From: Candidatus Fibrimonas termitidis
GTDB taxonomy: Bacteria > Fibrobacterota > Fibrobacteria > Fibrobacterales > Fibrobacteraceae
Length of the DNA stretch: 43,609 nucleotides
Direction of reading: 5' to 3'
Assembly (NCBI GenBank): GCA_001462245.1
Contig: LIUG01000149.1
Span: 468-44,076, forward strand
Part shown: positions 24,946 to 34,118 of the stretch, in pieces
Layout: each line of letters opens with the position of its first letter
How positions within the stretch are numbered: the stretch's first letter is position 1
Program-made: the position numbers and the translations under genes
The notes under the pieces: generated by a model
Seen by the model: the letters and a program-made list of their open reading frames with translations, nothing else
Told to the model about the DNA's origin: nothing
The model's database searches: none

Positions 24946-25716
24946 ATGTACATTGAAGTGAAAAATGTTTCAAAGGATTTTAAGCAGCACGGGCAAATAT
25001 TCAAAGCGCTGAGCGATGTATCATTAGATATAAGCAAGGGCGAATTTCTCTGCTTGCTAGGCCCAAGCGGATGCGGCAAAACAACTCTGCTTAACGCCAT
25101 TGCGGGCTTTGACAAAATTTCGTCCGGAAGCGTAAAAATTGACGGGCAAGAGGTAAAAGGGCCAAGCGCAAGGAACACAACTCTTTTTCAAAACTACGGC
25201 CTTCTTCCGTGGCGCACTGTTCAGAGCAATGTAGAACTTGGGCTTGAAAGCAGAAAACTCGCCAAAATTGAGATGCATGAAATCTCCGACAAATACATAA
25301 ACCTTGTAGGGCTTGATGCTTTCAAAAAGAACTATCCCCATCAATTATCGGGCGGTATGCAACAGCGTGTTGCAATCGCAAGAGCACTTGCCGTTGACCC
25401 GGAAATACTCTTTATGGACGAGCCTTTCGGCGCATTGGATGTTATCACAAGAGCCAATATGCAAGACGAGATAACACGTATATGGCAAGAATACAAGAAA
25501 ACCATCATATTTGTCACTCATGATATTGAAGAGGCGGTATATTTAGCGGATAGGATAGTAATCATGGCACCCAACCCCGGAAGGATTAAGGCTGTTATAA
25601 AAGTAAGTCTGGGAAGAGGGCGAGATAGAGATGTAAAGGAGTTTTTCAACATAAGAGATAATATTCTTGATATTTTTGAAATGAAAAATCATGATGCAAT
25701 TGAATATTTTTTATGA
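24946..25716 (+). CDS. ABC transporter ATPase (SsuB/TauB type)
   Basis: 256 residues from ATG 24946, which has GAGGG 6 nt upstream and follows the permease stop by 2 nt. Walker A is GPSGCGKTT, the Q-loop TLFQNYGLLPW, the signature LSGGMQQR, Walker [13 protein letters not shown] and the H-loop FVTHD. LLPW and the DEPFGALD are the usual features of the nitrate/sulfonate/taurine ATPase group. Last gene of operon A; leader 2's promoter begins 27 nt after its stop, so B has its own transcription start. Confidence 0.9.
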   Translation: MYIEVKNVSKDFKQHGQIFKALSDVSLDISKGEFLCLLGPSGCGKTTLLNAIAGFDKISSGSVKIDGQEVKGPSARNTTLFQNYGLLPWRTVQSNVELGLESRKLAKIEMHEISDKYINLVGLDAFKKNYPHQLSGGMQQRVAIARALAVDPEILFMDEPFGALDVITRANMQDEITRIWQEYKKTIIFVTHDIEEAVYLADRIVIMAPNPGRIKAVIKVSLGRGRDRDVKEFFNIRDNILDIFEMKNHDAIEYFL

Positions 25717-25742
25717 TTTTAAAATTTTTTCCATTTTTACCC

Positions 25743-25770
25743 TTGACAAAGTTTTTAAAATTTCTATATT
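25743..25770 (+). promoter_or_regulatory. Promoter of cysteine-leader operon B
   Basis: TTGACA at 25743-25748 and TATATT at 25765-25770 with a 16-bp spacer, then 11 nt to the leader ATG. Near-identical to the promoters of operons A and C. Confidence 0.85.
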
Positions 25771-25781
25771 TGATGCTGATT

Positions 25782-25865
25782 ATGACTTTGAGCAACAAAA
25801 CATTATTCTCTAAACATCTGTGCTGTCGAGTGTTCTCCAGCAACAGGCTGTGTTGTTGTTGCTAA
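25782..25865 (+). CDS. Cysteine-rich leader peptide 2 (27 aa)
   Basis: Starts MTLSNKTLFSK, continues HLCCRVFSSNR and ends Leu-Cys-Cys-Cys-Cys (CTG TGT TGT TGT TGC) before TAA: six Cys in 27 residues. From residue 9 onward it differs from leader 3 by four substitutions, all synonymous (CAT/CAC, CTG/CTA, GTG/GTA, AGG/AGA), plus one whole Cys codon. The sequence AGCAACA occurs at 25791-25797 and 25839-25845. Each copy can pair with TGTTGCT at 25857-25863, which is the end of the Cys run, so ribosome position would decide which hairpin forms. It precedes the porin/ABC/cysK operon by 89 nt. Confidence 0.85.
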   Translation: MTLSNKTLFSKHLCCRVFSSNRLCCCC

Positions 25866-25884
25866 AATCCCCCAAAACGATTCG

Positions 25885-25917
25885 TATTTCACGGTGTGCT
25901 TCGCACCATAAAAGAAG
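25885..25917 (+). promoter_or_regulatory. 33-nt conserved leader block with hairpin, copy 1
   Basis: Identical to 36831-36863 on the minus strand. It contains a 6-bp stem GGTGTG-ctt-CGCACC (25893-25907) followed by ATAAAAGAAG. It lies between the cysteine leader ORF and the first structural gene in operons B and C but is absent from A. No U-run follows, so it is not a simple terminator. Confidence 0.7.
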
Positions 25918-25940
25918 TTGAATTTTCCTTTCACCAATAA

Positions 25941-25953
25941 CCTATGAGGTTTC
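25941..25953 (+). promoter_or_regulatory. Small stem that covers the porin gene's Shine-Dalgarno
   Basis: AACCT-atg-AGGTT, a 5-bp stem whose right arm contains most of the GAGG ribosome-binding site 5 nt before ATG 25955. It could limit translation of the first gene of operon B. It is too short to be certain, and a 3-nt loop is minimal. Confidence 0.3.
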
Positions 25954-25954
25954 T

Positions 25955-27196
25955 ATGAAAAAAGTATCTCTTGATACGTACGCTGTCCATAAGGGACTCG
26001 TTTCTCTCACCGCTCTGCTAATCGGGGCTTCAGCTGCATTGGCAGAAGACATTCCTGTTGTAAATGTAGGCGGAACAAAAATCTCCCTATACGGATTTTT
26101 GCAAGCAAACGCCGTTTATGAAGACGGTGCTAATGGTAACGTAAATTGGTCGGAAAAGGTTCCGTCAAGAGCTGAAGACGGTGAAGGCCGTTTTGCGCTT
26201 AATGTGAACCAAACAAGAATCGGTTTCAATCTATCCGGACCTTCCGGAGAAGCAACAGAAGTAGCCGGAAAATTTGAATCCGACTTTGCAAACGATAATG
26301 AACGCAGATCTAATGGAGTTAGCAACTTCCGCATAAGGCAATCTTATGGACAGGTGAAATTCAAAGATGTCGGCTTAACCATACTCTTTGGCCAAACCGG
26401 TGATTTGATAGCTCCTCTGACTGCGCCCACTATCAATCAGGGAGGCTTGAAACATCAGGGTTCTATCGGCACTCGCCGTCCGCAGATCCGCTTGACTCAA
26501 GGCATTGGGCCGGTTGAAATAGCCGTTGCAGCCACAGATGACCGTGCAAACCAGCCTGTTTTGCCGGGCTTTCAAGGTTCTTTAAAAGGAAAAATCCCTG
26601 CAGTCTGGGCTGGAGAAAAACAGAACGTAGAGATTATCCTTAGCGGGCACTATGCATCGGAAGAATCCGCCGCAGACGACACAACGGGAGTAAAAGCGAA
26701 GAAAGAAGATGATTGGGGAACACCGTCTTCTTGGTCTGGTGTTGCAAGTTTGTCTTTGCCTGTGATTAGCATCATAAACCTTTCCGGAGAAGTTTTCTAC
26801 GGACAAAATCTTAACCGTTATAGCAACGGAAGCATAGGTTTAAGCGGCACGGCAACTGGCGGCAAAAAAGACGAGGGGATACAGTCACTAGGTGGCTGGG
26901 GCGCAGCAACCGTAAAACTTCCACTGGGTTTCTCTATCGCCGGCGGCATAGGCCTTGAAGCCATTGATGAAAATCGCGAATTAAAAACCAGCGATCCTAA
27001 AAAACCAAATCCGAACAAGAATACGGTAATATTCACAAATCTGAGATACAATGTTGGAGAGACAGCATTTATCGGTTTTGAATATGCGAATTTGAAAACG
27101 GATTATGCGGATTTGATAACTGGCGAAAAACCGGAAAAAGTTGATAGCGGCAAGCTAAATCGCTTTGAACTGGTTTTCAACTATGCTTTTAAATAA
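25955..27196 (+). CDS. Outer-membrane porin-like protein (DcaP-like)
   Basis: 413 residues with a signal peptide (cleavage after GASAALA). The mature start KISLYGFLQANAVYED, the RFALNVNQTRIGFN strand and the closing FELVFNYAFK strand are the pattern of a DcaP-type trimeric porin with 16-strand barrel. Strands alternate polar and hydrophobic throughout. First gene of operon B, ahead of a complete inner-membrane ABC importer and CysK, so it is likely the outer-membrane entry port for the imported sulfur compound. ATG 25955 has GAGG 5 nt upstream. Confidence 0.8.
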   Translation: MKKVSLDTYAVHKGLVSLTALLIGASAALAEDIPVVNVGGTKISLYGFLQANAVYEDGANGNVNWSEKVPSRAEDGEGRFALNVNQTRIGFNLSGPSGEATEVAGKFESDFANDNERRSNGVSNFRIRQSYGQVKFKDVGLTILFGQTGDLIAPLTAPTINQGGLKHQGSIGTRRPQIRLTQGIGPVEIAVAATDDRANQPVLPGFQGSLKGKIPAVWAGEKQNVEIILSGHYASEESAADDTTGVKAKKEDDWGTPSSWSGVASLSLPVISIINLSGEVFYGQNLNRYSNGSIGLSGTATGGKKDEGIQSLGGWGAATVKLPLGFSIAGGIGLEAIDENRELKTSDPKKPNPNKNTVIFTNLRYNVGETAFIGFEYANLKTDYADLITGEKPEKVDSGKLNRFELVFNYAFK

Positions 27197-27228
27197 CCGG
27201 AGAAGAACCACAAACCAAGGAGGTCAAT

Positions 27229-28203
27229 ATGACTGTATTCTCTAAGAAGCGCGCATCAGGTTGCGCAAAAATCACCGCCCTCATTCTGCTCTCGCTCTTC
27301 GCGCTAGGCTGCAAAGAAGAGAAAGCGAAAACAGAAGCGGCAGCAGTGCGGACTAAGATTGTAGTGGCAGATGCAAAAACCACTCACCATCTGAACCTTT
27401 ACGTAGCCAGAGAACTCGGATTGTTCGATAAATACAATCTGGACGTAGAAATCAAATGGGTGGATGACAATGCGGCGGCTCGCGACCTTGTAGTTTCCGG
27501 CGGTGCGGATGTATTCTGGAGCTGCCCGACCGTGGCTATCGCAGCCATCGCAAACGGCGCCCCTATAAAAACCATCGCGCAGGTAAAAACACCTTGCACA
27601 AGCGTGCTATTGGTTCCGCAAGACTCCCCAATTTCCAAACTTGAGGACCTAAAAGACAAGGAAATCGCCGGTATTTCGCCAACTTGCGAAGCGGTTATTT
27701 CCCTGACTTCTGCGGCAAAAAAAGCAGGTGCCAAATTTAACCTTCAGCGTTTGGCAGGCGGCCCCGCAATCACCGCTCTAAAAGGCGGCTCGGTTGACGG
27801 CGCAATACTGGAAGAACCGCAAGCCAGCATCGCCGAACTCGATGGTTATAAAGTGCTGTTCAGAGAAGTATCTGAGAATATCCCGTGCCGCACCATCAAT
27901 GCGAGCGACAGGGTTTTGGCATCCAATGCCGAGGGACTCAAAAACCTCATCAAAGCCATTGACGAAGCCAACAAGATAATTCTCTCCAACCCCAAGGCGG
28001 ATAATATCGTGAAAATCGCCGCAGATTACACAGGTGCGCCGGTGGAAGCGATTATCCATGGCAATGACAGGCTGAAATTCGGAATTGCTATCAAAGTAGA
28101 TGGCTTAAATTTACTGGCCGACGAATTGCTAGCTAACGGCAACATCAAGGAAAAACCCGGTAACGCTATGTTTGCCGCCGAATTCAAGGGTATCACATGG
28201 TAA
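27229..28203 (+). CDS. ABC transporter substrate-binding lipoprotein 1 of operon B (SsuA/TauA type)
   Basis: 324 residues; the signal ends FALGC (Cys28), a lipobox. The body has NMT1/SsuA-like features: HHLNLYVARELGLFDKYNLDVE, AARDLVVSGGADVFW, KLEDLKDKEIAGI and GGPAITALKGGSVDGAILEEPQ, the usual cleft-lining parts. AAGGAGG sits just before ATG 27229. It overlaps the second binding-protein gene by 7 bp. The ligand is unknown; context suggests a sulfur-containing organic anion. Confidence 0.87.
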   Translation: MTVFSKKRASGCAKITALILLSLFALGCKEEKAKTEAAAVRTKIVVADAKTTHHLNLYVARELGLFDKYNLDVEIKWVDDNAAARDLVVSGGADVFWSCPTVAIAAIANGAPIKTIAQVKTPCTSVLLVPQDSPISKLEDLKDKEIAGISPTCEAVISLTSAAKKAGAKFNLQRLAGGPAITALKGGSVDGAILEEPQASIAELDGYKVLFREVSENIPCRTINASDRVLASNAEGLKNLIKAIDEANKIILSNPKADNIVKIAADYTGAPVEAIIHGNDRLKFGIAIKVDGLNLLADELLANGNIKEKPGNAMFAAEFKGITW

Positions 28204-29084
28204 AGAAAACGCTCCTTGCCTTGCTTCTTTTGCTCCTGCTTGTTTTAATAACCTGCGAGAAGAAGAAGCGCAATGCGCTCAGAGTTGGGCATAGCGGCGG
28301 CTATCTCTCTGCCGCCCTTTACGCTGCGCAAGATAGTTTGGTAAATGTTGATATTCAGCATTTTAACTCAACTTCGGACATAGCTTATACGCTGCTTTTG
28401 GGCGCATTGGACGCAGGGTTTGTGGAAGCCGAAAAGCTGGCTGCTTTTGCAGAACTGGACGGCTTTGACCAACTCACTGTTGTAGGCAAGGTGACATATC
28501 CTTATGGCGCAACCCTTATTCTGCGAAAGGGCTTGAATGTCCGTTTGCAGGAACTCGGCGGGCTTACTATAGCCGTATCGGAACCGACCTGCGTGTTGCT
28601 GGACACTTTTTCAAGTGATGCCAAGCGGCTGGGTGCGGATATATCCAATGTGAAATATAAGTACATGGTATTTCACGCCATGCTGCCCGCTTTGGAGTCG
28701 GGCGATGTGGATGCGGCAATAATCAAGGGTACCTACGCTGTAGCAGCTTTGCAAGCCGGCCATTCCATTCTATATCAGAACTGGGAAGTGCAACCAGGCG
28801 ACGAGTGCTGCCCTGCGATTTTAGACCAGGCTGCTCTTGTATTGCTCTCACGTCGCGAAAAGCTGGAAGCGGTAAAGCCCTTTATAAATGCGCTTGTATT
28901 TGCGCAAAAGTCTCCTCCAGACCAATTGCGCCAATCAGTCGCAGAGCATTCGGTAATTCCGTTTGAGATGCTGCGAGGGCAACCCGTGCCGGAATTTTCT
29001 CTTGAAAGTGACAAACTGCTTGAAACTTTCATTAAGCATAAACATGAAGACGGTGACCATGATGATCATGACCACCACGATTAA
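28197..29084 (+). CDS. ABC transporter substrate-binding lipoprotein 2 of operon B, with His/Asp-rich tail
   Basis: 295 residues. A poly-Leu signal ends LITC (Cys20). The fold order again follows the SsuA/NMT1 type (RVGHSGGYLSAALYAAQ, LLLGALDAGFVEAEKL, LGGLTIAVSEPTC, LPALESGDVDAAII), but it is more diverged than its neighbour. The C-terminus from residue 281 is HKHEDGDHDDHDHHD, a tail able to bind Zn, Ni or similar metals. It is unusual for this family and could indicate a metal-linked ligand or a metal-sensing role. One importer with two different binding proteins may cover two ligands. Confidence 0.8.
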   Translation: MVKKTLLALLLLLLLVLITCEKKKRNALRVGHSGGYLSAALYAAQDSLVNVDIQHFNSTSDIAYTLLLGALDAGFVEAEKLAAFAELDGFDQLTVVGKVTYPYGATLILRKGLNVRLQELGGLTIAVSEPTCVLLDTFSSDAKRLGADISNVKYKYMVFHAMLPALESGDVDAAIIKGTYAVAALQAGHSILYQNWEVQPGDECCPAILDQAALVLLSRREKLEAVKPFINALVFAQKSPPDQLRQSVAEHSVIPFEMLRGQPVPEFSLESDKLLETFIKHKHEDGDHDDHDHHD

Positions 29085-29099
29085 CGGATTGAGGTTAAA

Positions 29100-29948
29100 A
29101 TGGCAATGAACAAAAACAAATACGAAGTAAAAGGCGCACGCAGCACTTTCCGGCTGGTGTTGCGTGAACTCGGCTATTTTTTTAAAGGAGCCGCCTTGAA
29201 TATATTCTCGCCGGAATTCCTCGTGGTGTTTATCCCTTTGCTTGGGCTTTGGGAAGCCTTGCCGCGCCTCGGTGCAGTGCCACGAACATTGGTGCCGCCG
29301 CCCAGCGACGTGGCTATGGCTTTTTGGGAAATGCTCACCGTGCGCAATTTTTTGGGAGATGTTGCAAGCAGTATGCTCAAATTCTTTATGGGGCTGGGAA
29401 TTGCTATCATAGCCGCCATTCCAATCGGGGTGCTTATGGGCTGGAATATCGCCGTGAGAAAACGCACTCTGCCGCTGTTCCAGCTTTTATCTCCCATACC
29501 ACCGCCCGCATGGGTTCCCATCACGATAATCCTCTTCGGAATAGGCCTCCCCATGCAAACATTTCTGATTTTTCTAGGGGCTTTCTACCCGATTTTGTTC
29601 AATACCTACCAAGCGGTCAAAGACACCGACCCCAGGTACCTTTCCAGCGCAAGGGTGTTCGGGGCAAGCGAGCTTACGCTCATTTTGCATGTATATTTTT
29701 GGCACGCCATCGGAGCTATTATCATGAGCGTAAAAACAGGCGTAGCTATGGGGCTTGTGATGCTCGTTATTGCGGAAATGTACGGCGGGCGAACAGGCAT
29801 TGGCTATGTGCTCAACGAAGCCAAGGACTATTTTCAAATTTCGAGAATGGTGGTGTGCATGGTAACGCTTGGTGTAATTGGCTGGTTTTTGATTGAGGTG
29901 TTGAAATTTGTTGAATTGAAACTTGCCGTATGGAAGGGGGTGCGTTAA
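29100..29948 (+). CDS. ABC transporter permease of operon B (SsuC/TauC type)
   Basis: 282 residues with about six hydrophobic segments. ALPRLGAVPRTLVPPPSDVA near the start, LLSPIPPPAWVPI, the coupling loop SARVFGASELTLILHVYFWHAIG, and MVIAEMYGGRTGIGYVL identify the family. ATG 29100 has GAGG 6 nt upstream (GAGGTTAAA). The stop is directly followed by the ATPase start. It is encoded between two binding lipoproteins and the ATPase of the same importer. Confidence 0.9.
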   Translation: MAMNKNKYEVKGARSTFRLVLRELGYFFKGAALNIFSPEFLVVFIPLLGLWEALPRLGAVPRTLVPPPSDVAMAFWEMLTVRNFLGDVASSMLKFFMGLGIAIIAAIPIGVLMGWNIAVRKRTLPLFQLLSPIPPPAWVPITIILFGIGLPMQTFLIFLGAFYPILFNTYQAVKDTDPRYLSSARVFGASELTLILHVYFWHAIGAIIMSVKTGVAMGLVMLVIAEMYGGRTGIGYVLNEAKDYFQISRMVVCMVTLGVIGWFLIEVLKFVELKLAVWKGVR

Positions 29949-30821
29949 ATGATTGAAGCTCGCAATGTAAGCAAATTCTTTTCCGTTGTGAATGAAGACC
30001 GCACCGCAGACGGCATCACCGCCGTGCTTTCGGTATCGCTCACCGTGGAAGACGGAAAAATCCTAAGCCTTTTAGGTCCCTCCGGGTGCGGAAAATCCAC
30101 ATTTTTAGAAATTTTGGGCGGTTTACAAGCTCCCACCGAAGGCAGCGTTTATATCGATGGCGTGCAGGTATTGGAACCTCTGCCGTCCACTCGCAAAGAG
30201 ATGGACGACTATCGCCGCAAATATAAATTTCTATCGCCGCTCGCAAACAGCATGTTCAAAAACCGCCCAAAACACGACATCGCTATGATTTTTCAGGATT
30301 ACGCTGTATTTCCGTGGATGACCGTGCTTCAAAATGTTGTGTTTGCGCTGAAACTCCGCGACATTCCACGCCGGGAGCGTGAAGCCAAGGCTATGATATA
30401 CCTGAAAAAAACAGGGCTTGCCGACTCTCTGAGCAAATATCCGGCACAGCTTTCGGGTGGAATGCGGCAGAGGCTGGCTCTTGCCCGTGCGCTGGCGGTG
30501 GATCCCCGCATTATCCTTATGGACGAGCCTTTTGCCGCCGTGGATATGCTCACCCGTGAACGCCTGCAAGACGACCTTCTGCGTTTGTGGAACGAAACGG
30601 GTATCACCATTATACTTGTAACCCACGACATCAATGAGGCTTTGTATCTCTCGGATGAAATTGTTGTGTTTTCCGCCAACCCCGGCTCAATACGCAATCG
30701 TTTTCCCATTGAAACGCCACGCCCTCGCAGGCGCAGCGATCCGGATCTCTTGGTGCTTGGGCAACGCATAGAAGCGCTTTTCAAATATGACATCAACCAT
30801 GAAAGTGAGTACTCAATATGA
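29949..30821 (+). CDS. ABC transporter ATPase of operon B (SsuB/TauB type)
   Basis: 290 residues. Walker A is GPSGCGKST, the Q-loop [11 protein letters not shown], the signature LSGGMRQR, Walker [13 protein letters not shown] and the H-loop LVTHD. About 25 extra residues ([20 protein letters not shown]) sit between Walker A and the Q-loop compared with the operon A ATPase; most such ATPases lack this. It overlaps the cysK start by 4 bp. Confidence 0.9.
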   Translation: MIEARNVSKFFSVVNEDRTADGITAVLSVSLTVEDGKILSLLGPSGCGKSTFLEILGGLQAPTEGSVYIDGVQVLEPLPSTRKEMDDYRRKYKFLSPLANSMFKNRPKHDIAMIFQDYAVFPWMTVLQNVVFALKLRDIPRREREAKAMIYLKKTGLADSLSKYPAQLSGGMRQRLALARALAVDPRIILMDEPFAAVDMLTRERLQDDLLRLWNETGITIILVTHDINEALYLSDEIVVFSANPGSIRNRFPIETPRPRRRSDPDLLVLGQRIEALFKYDINHESEYSI

Positions 30822-31765
30822 CTGCATTTCGTTCAAAGGTGTATGATACCATCACCGAAGTAATAGGAGCAACGCCGTTGGTGCGTTTGCCGAAAATCAG
30901 CACTGGCCTTCCGGGAATTTTGCTCGGCAAGCTGGAATACTTTAACCCGGCCGGCAGCGTAAAATGCCGCATAGGCGCAGCAATGCTTGCGGCGGCACAG
31001 CGGGAGGGCAAACTCAAACCCGGCGGCGTGGTTATAGAACCAACCAGCGGCAACACGGGCATTGGGCTTGCCTTTGCCTGCGCAGCGCAAGGCTATAAGC
31101 TGATACTAACGATGCCGGAGACCATGTCTCTGGAGAGGCGCAAATTGGCACGAATGCTCGGAGCCGGTCTTGTTTTGACTCCCGGCAACGAGGGCATGGT
31201 GGGTGCTATAAAAAAAGCAAAAGAACTCAGAGCGCAAATAGCCGATAGCTTTATGCCCTTGCAGTTCGAGAACCCAGCCAATCCGCAAATTCACCGTGAA
31301 ACCACGGCAGAGGAAATCTGGCAAGACACAGACAGATCGGTGGATATTTTTGTAGCCGGCGTAGGCACGGGCGGCACCATTACCGGTGTGGGCGAGGTGC
31401 TCAAAGAGCGCAAGCCAACCGTGAAAATAATTGCGGTAGAGCCGGATGCCTCCCCAGTGCTTTCGGGCGGCAGAGCCGGCCCGCATCGCATACAGGGCAT
31501 CGGCGCGGGTTTTGTCCCAAAAATCCTGAACCGCTCCATAATAGACGAAATCGTCCGTGTAACCAACGAGGATGCCTTTGACACAGCCAAAAGATTGGGC
31601 CGTGAAGAAGGCATACTTGCGGGTATATCCTCAGGAGCGGCGGTTTGGGCGGCATTGCAACTGGCATCCAAGGCGGAGAACGCCGGCAAAATCATAGTGG
31701 CGATGCTGCCGGATTCGGGGGAAAGGTATCTTTCTACGCAGCTTTCGGATACATCGGAGGGTTAG
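30818..31765 (+). CDS. cysK: Cysteine synthase A (O-acetylserine sulfhydrylase)
   Basis: 315 residues, PLP enzyme of fold type II that joins O-acetylserine and sulfide to make cysteine. The PLP lysine is K49 in [11 protein letters not shown], a CysK-like (rather than CysM SVKDR) form. TSGNTGIG holds the substrate carboxylate, [10 protein letters not shown] the phosphate, and SSGAAVWAA near the C-terminus matches CysK. It is the last gene of operon B, coupled by 4 bp to the importer ATPase, which is the strongest evidence that the operon feeds cysteine synthesis. Confidence 0.95.
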   Translation: MTAFRSKVYDTITEVIGATPLVRLPKISTGLPGILLGKLEYFNPAGSVKCRIGAAMLAAAQREGKLKPGGVVIEPTSGNTGIGLAFACAAQGYKLILTMPETMSLERRKLARMLGAGLVLTPGNEGMVGAIKKAKELRAQIADSFMPLQFENPANPQIHRETTAEEIWQDTDRSVDIFVAGVGTGGTITGVGEVLKERKPTVKIIAVEPDASPVLSGGRAGPHRIQGIGAGFVPKILNRSIIDEIVRVTNEDAFDTAKRLGREEGILAGISSGAAVWAALQLASKAENAGKIIVAMLPDSGERYLSTQLSDTSEG

Positions 31766-33210
31766 AGGTTAAATCCAACCCCCGTTTTCACCCATGCGTC
31801 ATTTTTTTTATTATTTTGAAAACCGGCTCCGGCGTAGATGCTAAAATTTTTGTTGTAAAAATAATTTGCCAAAAAATCGAGCAAAAATATTTTTTCTTCT
31901 GCTCCGCTCAAAATTTTTTGCTGGCTGCATTCGTTGTGGTCGGAATATATTTTGCATTCGCCCTGCCTTAAATATGCGGTCTCTAATTCCGCATTGAATT
32001 TTTTATTCGCAGAAGTATATTTCAAGTTCCACCATAAATCTATGGCATCCGGCCCTCTGCGATAACCCAGCGGATAATCAACAATGTACATATCCGCGAA
32101 ATTGGGTTTTCCCTGTTCTCTGAAATTGCTGTTGTAAATTTTTCTGCTCGTCATTTTTTGCAATGGAACCTCGTTGTTGTTATATTGCGGGTCTGTGCGA
32201 ACCGCATCCATCCTGCTTTCAATTTCGCCATAAATTCCAAGCGGTATTTTTTGCTTGTAACCGGCGAGGAATGCAAGCGTTATATAGCCTTTATCTCCCT
32301 CAACTTCGCCAACCGGGCTTTGAATATCTTCCATGGCAAACTGCCAATAGAATTCGGAATTTTTTATTGGTCTAAGCCCCGCTTCAAGAGCAGTGCTCAT
32401 TTTGCTATAGCCATAGCTGAAATTATTGTGCCAAGCAGCGAATGGCGAAAAATCTCTGAATTCCAAATTTTTGCCGCCTATCAAACTTTGTTCCGTGATG
32501 GAAATATAGCCCCAGCCGCCGTCTATCCCAACTCTGTGCAAAAGCAGGTTTTTGGTATGTTCCGTATAAGTGCGCTCCCTCGCATTCGGGATGCTGACTT
32601 TTGCTTGCAAAGAATCTTCATCTTTTGAGAGCCAAGCGTTCAGGGAAACAATTATGAAATCGTACCTTGCAACTCCGGCGGCAAATTTCCAATGAATTGC
32701 ATCGTGGTGAGGCGCACCGCCTAAAATTATTGAATTTGGAGTTGGAGCGATTTCCGGCTTGAACCGCCCGAATTTCACAAAGCCCGTAGGATTGTTCCAT
32801 TGTCCCCATGCCTCTGTAGGAACATTCAAATCCAGTTCCGCCGGCTCAAAAGTGTAAGTGCGTTTATAGGAATCCTGGTACCACGCCTCAATATCACGCC
32901 TCAAAGGAAATTCCGCATGAATCAAAAAATCATCCTTGTAATTTGCGCCCAGCCCGAGGACAAAGAAAGGAGGCAAGGTCTCGAAATACCTCGCTGTTTC
33001 CAATGGAACTCTCAAAGCCCGCCAGTTGCCTCCAAAATTTTCCATTGTGTCCACAGCAAATACACTTGCGGTAGGCGCACCCCAAATTCCCGCATTTATT
33101 TTGATGTAAGCGGAGCCACCGATATTTTCGGTTGAAGTTTCTGCGGTTGCTTGGGAAAAAACTGTGAGGAGCAACAGGAAAAAAAAGACAGTTACATTGA
33201 ATCTGCGCAT
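31762..33210 (-). CDS. Exported barrel-like protein of unknown family
   Basis: 482 residues with a signal peptide ([12 protein letters not shown]). The body is rich in alternating strands ([47 protein letters not shown]) and ends in GFNL, suggesting an outer-membrane barrel. [14 protein letters not shown] resembles the entry part of capsule-assembly Wzi-like or porin barrels. I cannot name the family. Its 3' end overlaps cysK convergently by 4 bp, so it is not part of operon B. It shares a divergent control region with ribF. Confidence 0.6.
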   Translation of the reverse strand: MRRFNVTVFFFLLLLTVFSQATAETSTENIGGSAYIKINAGIWGAPTASVFAVDTMENFGGNWRALRVPLETARYFETLPPFFVLGLGANYKDDFLIHAEFPLRRDIEAWYQDSYKRTYTFEPAELDLNVPTEAWGQWNNPTGFVKFGRFKPEIAPTPNSIILGGAPHHDAIHWKFAAGVARYDFIIVSLNAWLSKDEDSLQAKVSIPNARERTYTEHTKNLLLHRVGIDGGWGYISITEQSLIGGKNLEFRDFSPFAAWHNNFSYGYSKMSTALEAGLRPIKNSEFYWQFAMEDIQSPVGEVEGDKGYITLAFLAGYKQKIPLGIYGEIESRMDAVRTDPQYNNNEVPLQKMTSRKIYNSNFREQGKPNFADMYIVDYPLGYRRGPDAIDLWWNLKYTSANKKFNAELETAYLRQGECKIYSDHNECSQQKILSGAEEKIFLLDFLANYFYNKNFSIYAGAGFQNNKKNDAWVKTGVGFNL

Positions 33211-33257
33211 AGCGAGGAAAGGTAGAAATTTTCTATATTATTTCAGAGGATCAAGAA

Positions 33258-34118
33258 GTGACTGCCATAGTTTTGGGTAATTTTGACGGTTGTCATTTGG
33301 GGCATAAAGCCTTGTTTGAGGCATTGAAGTCAGAAGCAAAAAGAAATGAGATGCCGCATCTCGCAATATCTTTTGAACCGCACACAAGGCATTTAATTCA
33401 AGAACCCGGGCATCCGGAACTTTTAACCTTGGATGAAGAGAAAAGAGATTTTATGGAACATTGCGGAGTTCCTCTTGTTTTGCAAAAATTTGACAAGGAT
33501 TTATTCGCAATGCCATTTCGCTCTTTTGTGGAGGAGTTTGCCGTAAAAAAATATGGCGCAAAACTTTGGGTACTTGGTTTGGACCAAAGGTTTGGACGAG
33601 GCGGCAAAGGCAGCGCAGAATCTCTAAAAACATTCTTTCCAAATTTATCCATCTACGAAATAAATCCGGTTTTATTCGATGGCGAAGCGATTAGCTCTTC
33701 TCGCATACGAGAGTCTCTTAAAAGCGGAAACTTGGATTTGGCAAATGCAATGCTCGGGCGAGATTATTCGCTTTGCGGAATTGTGGAACACGGTTTGGGA
33801 CAGGGAAAGCAGCTCGGTTTTCCAACTGCGAATCTGAGTTTTGCGCCATATAAACTTTTGCCTAAAAACGGCGTATATTCCGGGACTGCATTTTTTGACG
33901 GGCAAAAACATAATGCGGTAATCAACATAGGCTGCCGCCCATCGCTTGGCAATAGACCCGTTGGCTTGGAAGCGCATTTGCTCAATTTTGACGGAGATTT
34001 ATACGGCAAAAAATTATCCGTAGAACTCGGCAAACGGCTTAGAGATGAGATTAAATTTGAAAGCATAGACGCATTGAAAGAGCAAATAAAAAAGGATATT
34101 TCCCTAATATTTATTTGA
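33258..34118 (+). CDS. ribF: Bifunctional riboflavin kinase / FAD synthetase
   Basis: 286 residues. The N-terminal FAD-synthetase half has LGNFDGCHLGH (nucleotide-binding HIGH-like motif), AISFEPHT, and SSSRIRESL. The C-terminal riboflavin-kinase half has GQGKQLGFPTANL, NGVYSGTAFF and KKLSVELGKRLRDE. It makes FMN and FAD from riboflavin. The start is GTG 33258, with GAGG 8 nt upstream; TATATT at 33235-33240 is a probable -10 box. The gene is next to, but convergent with, the FAD-dependent AprA-like gene. Slightly short versus the usual ~305-315 residues. Confidence 0.93.
   Translation: MTAIVLGNFDGCHLGHKALFEALKSEAKRNEMPHLAISFEPHTRHLIQEPGHPELLTLDEEKRDFMEHCGVPLVLQKFDKDLFAMPFRSFVEEFAVKKYGAKLWVLGLDQRFGRGGKGSAESLKTFFPNLSIYEINPVLFDGEAISSSRIRESLKSGNLDLANAMLGRDYSLCGIVEHGLGQGKQLGFPTANLSFAPYKLLPKNGVYSGTAFFDGQKHNAVINIGCRPSLGNRPVGLEAHLLNFDGDLYGKKLSVELGKRLRDEIKFESIDALKEQIKKDISLIFI

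Noticed and set aside
23247-30821. Naming the two importers as taurine, nitrate, alkanesulfonate or thiamine-precursor systems.
   Set aside because: These families share the same folds and motifs; the sequence does not fix the ligand, so only the family type is given.
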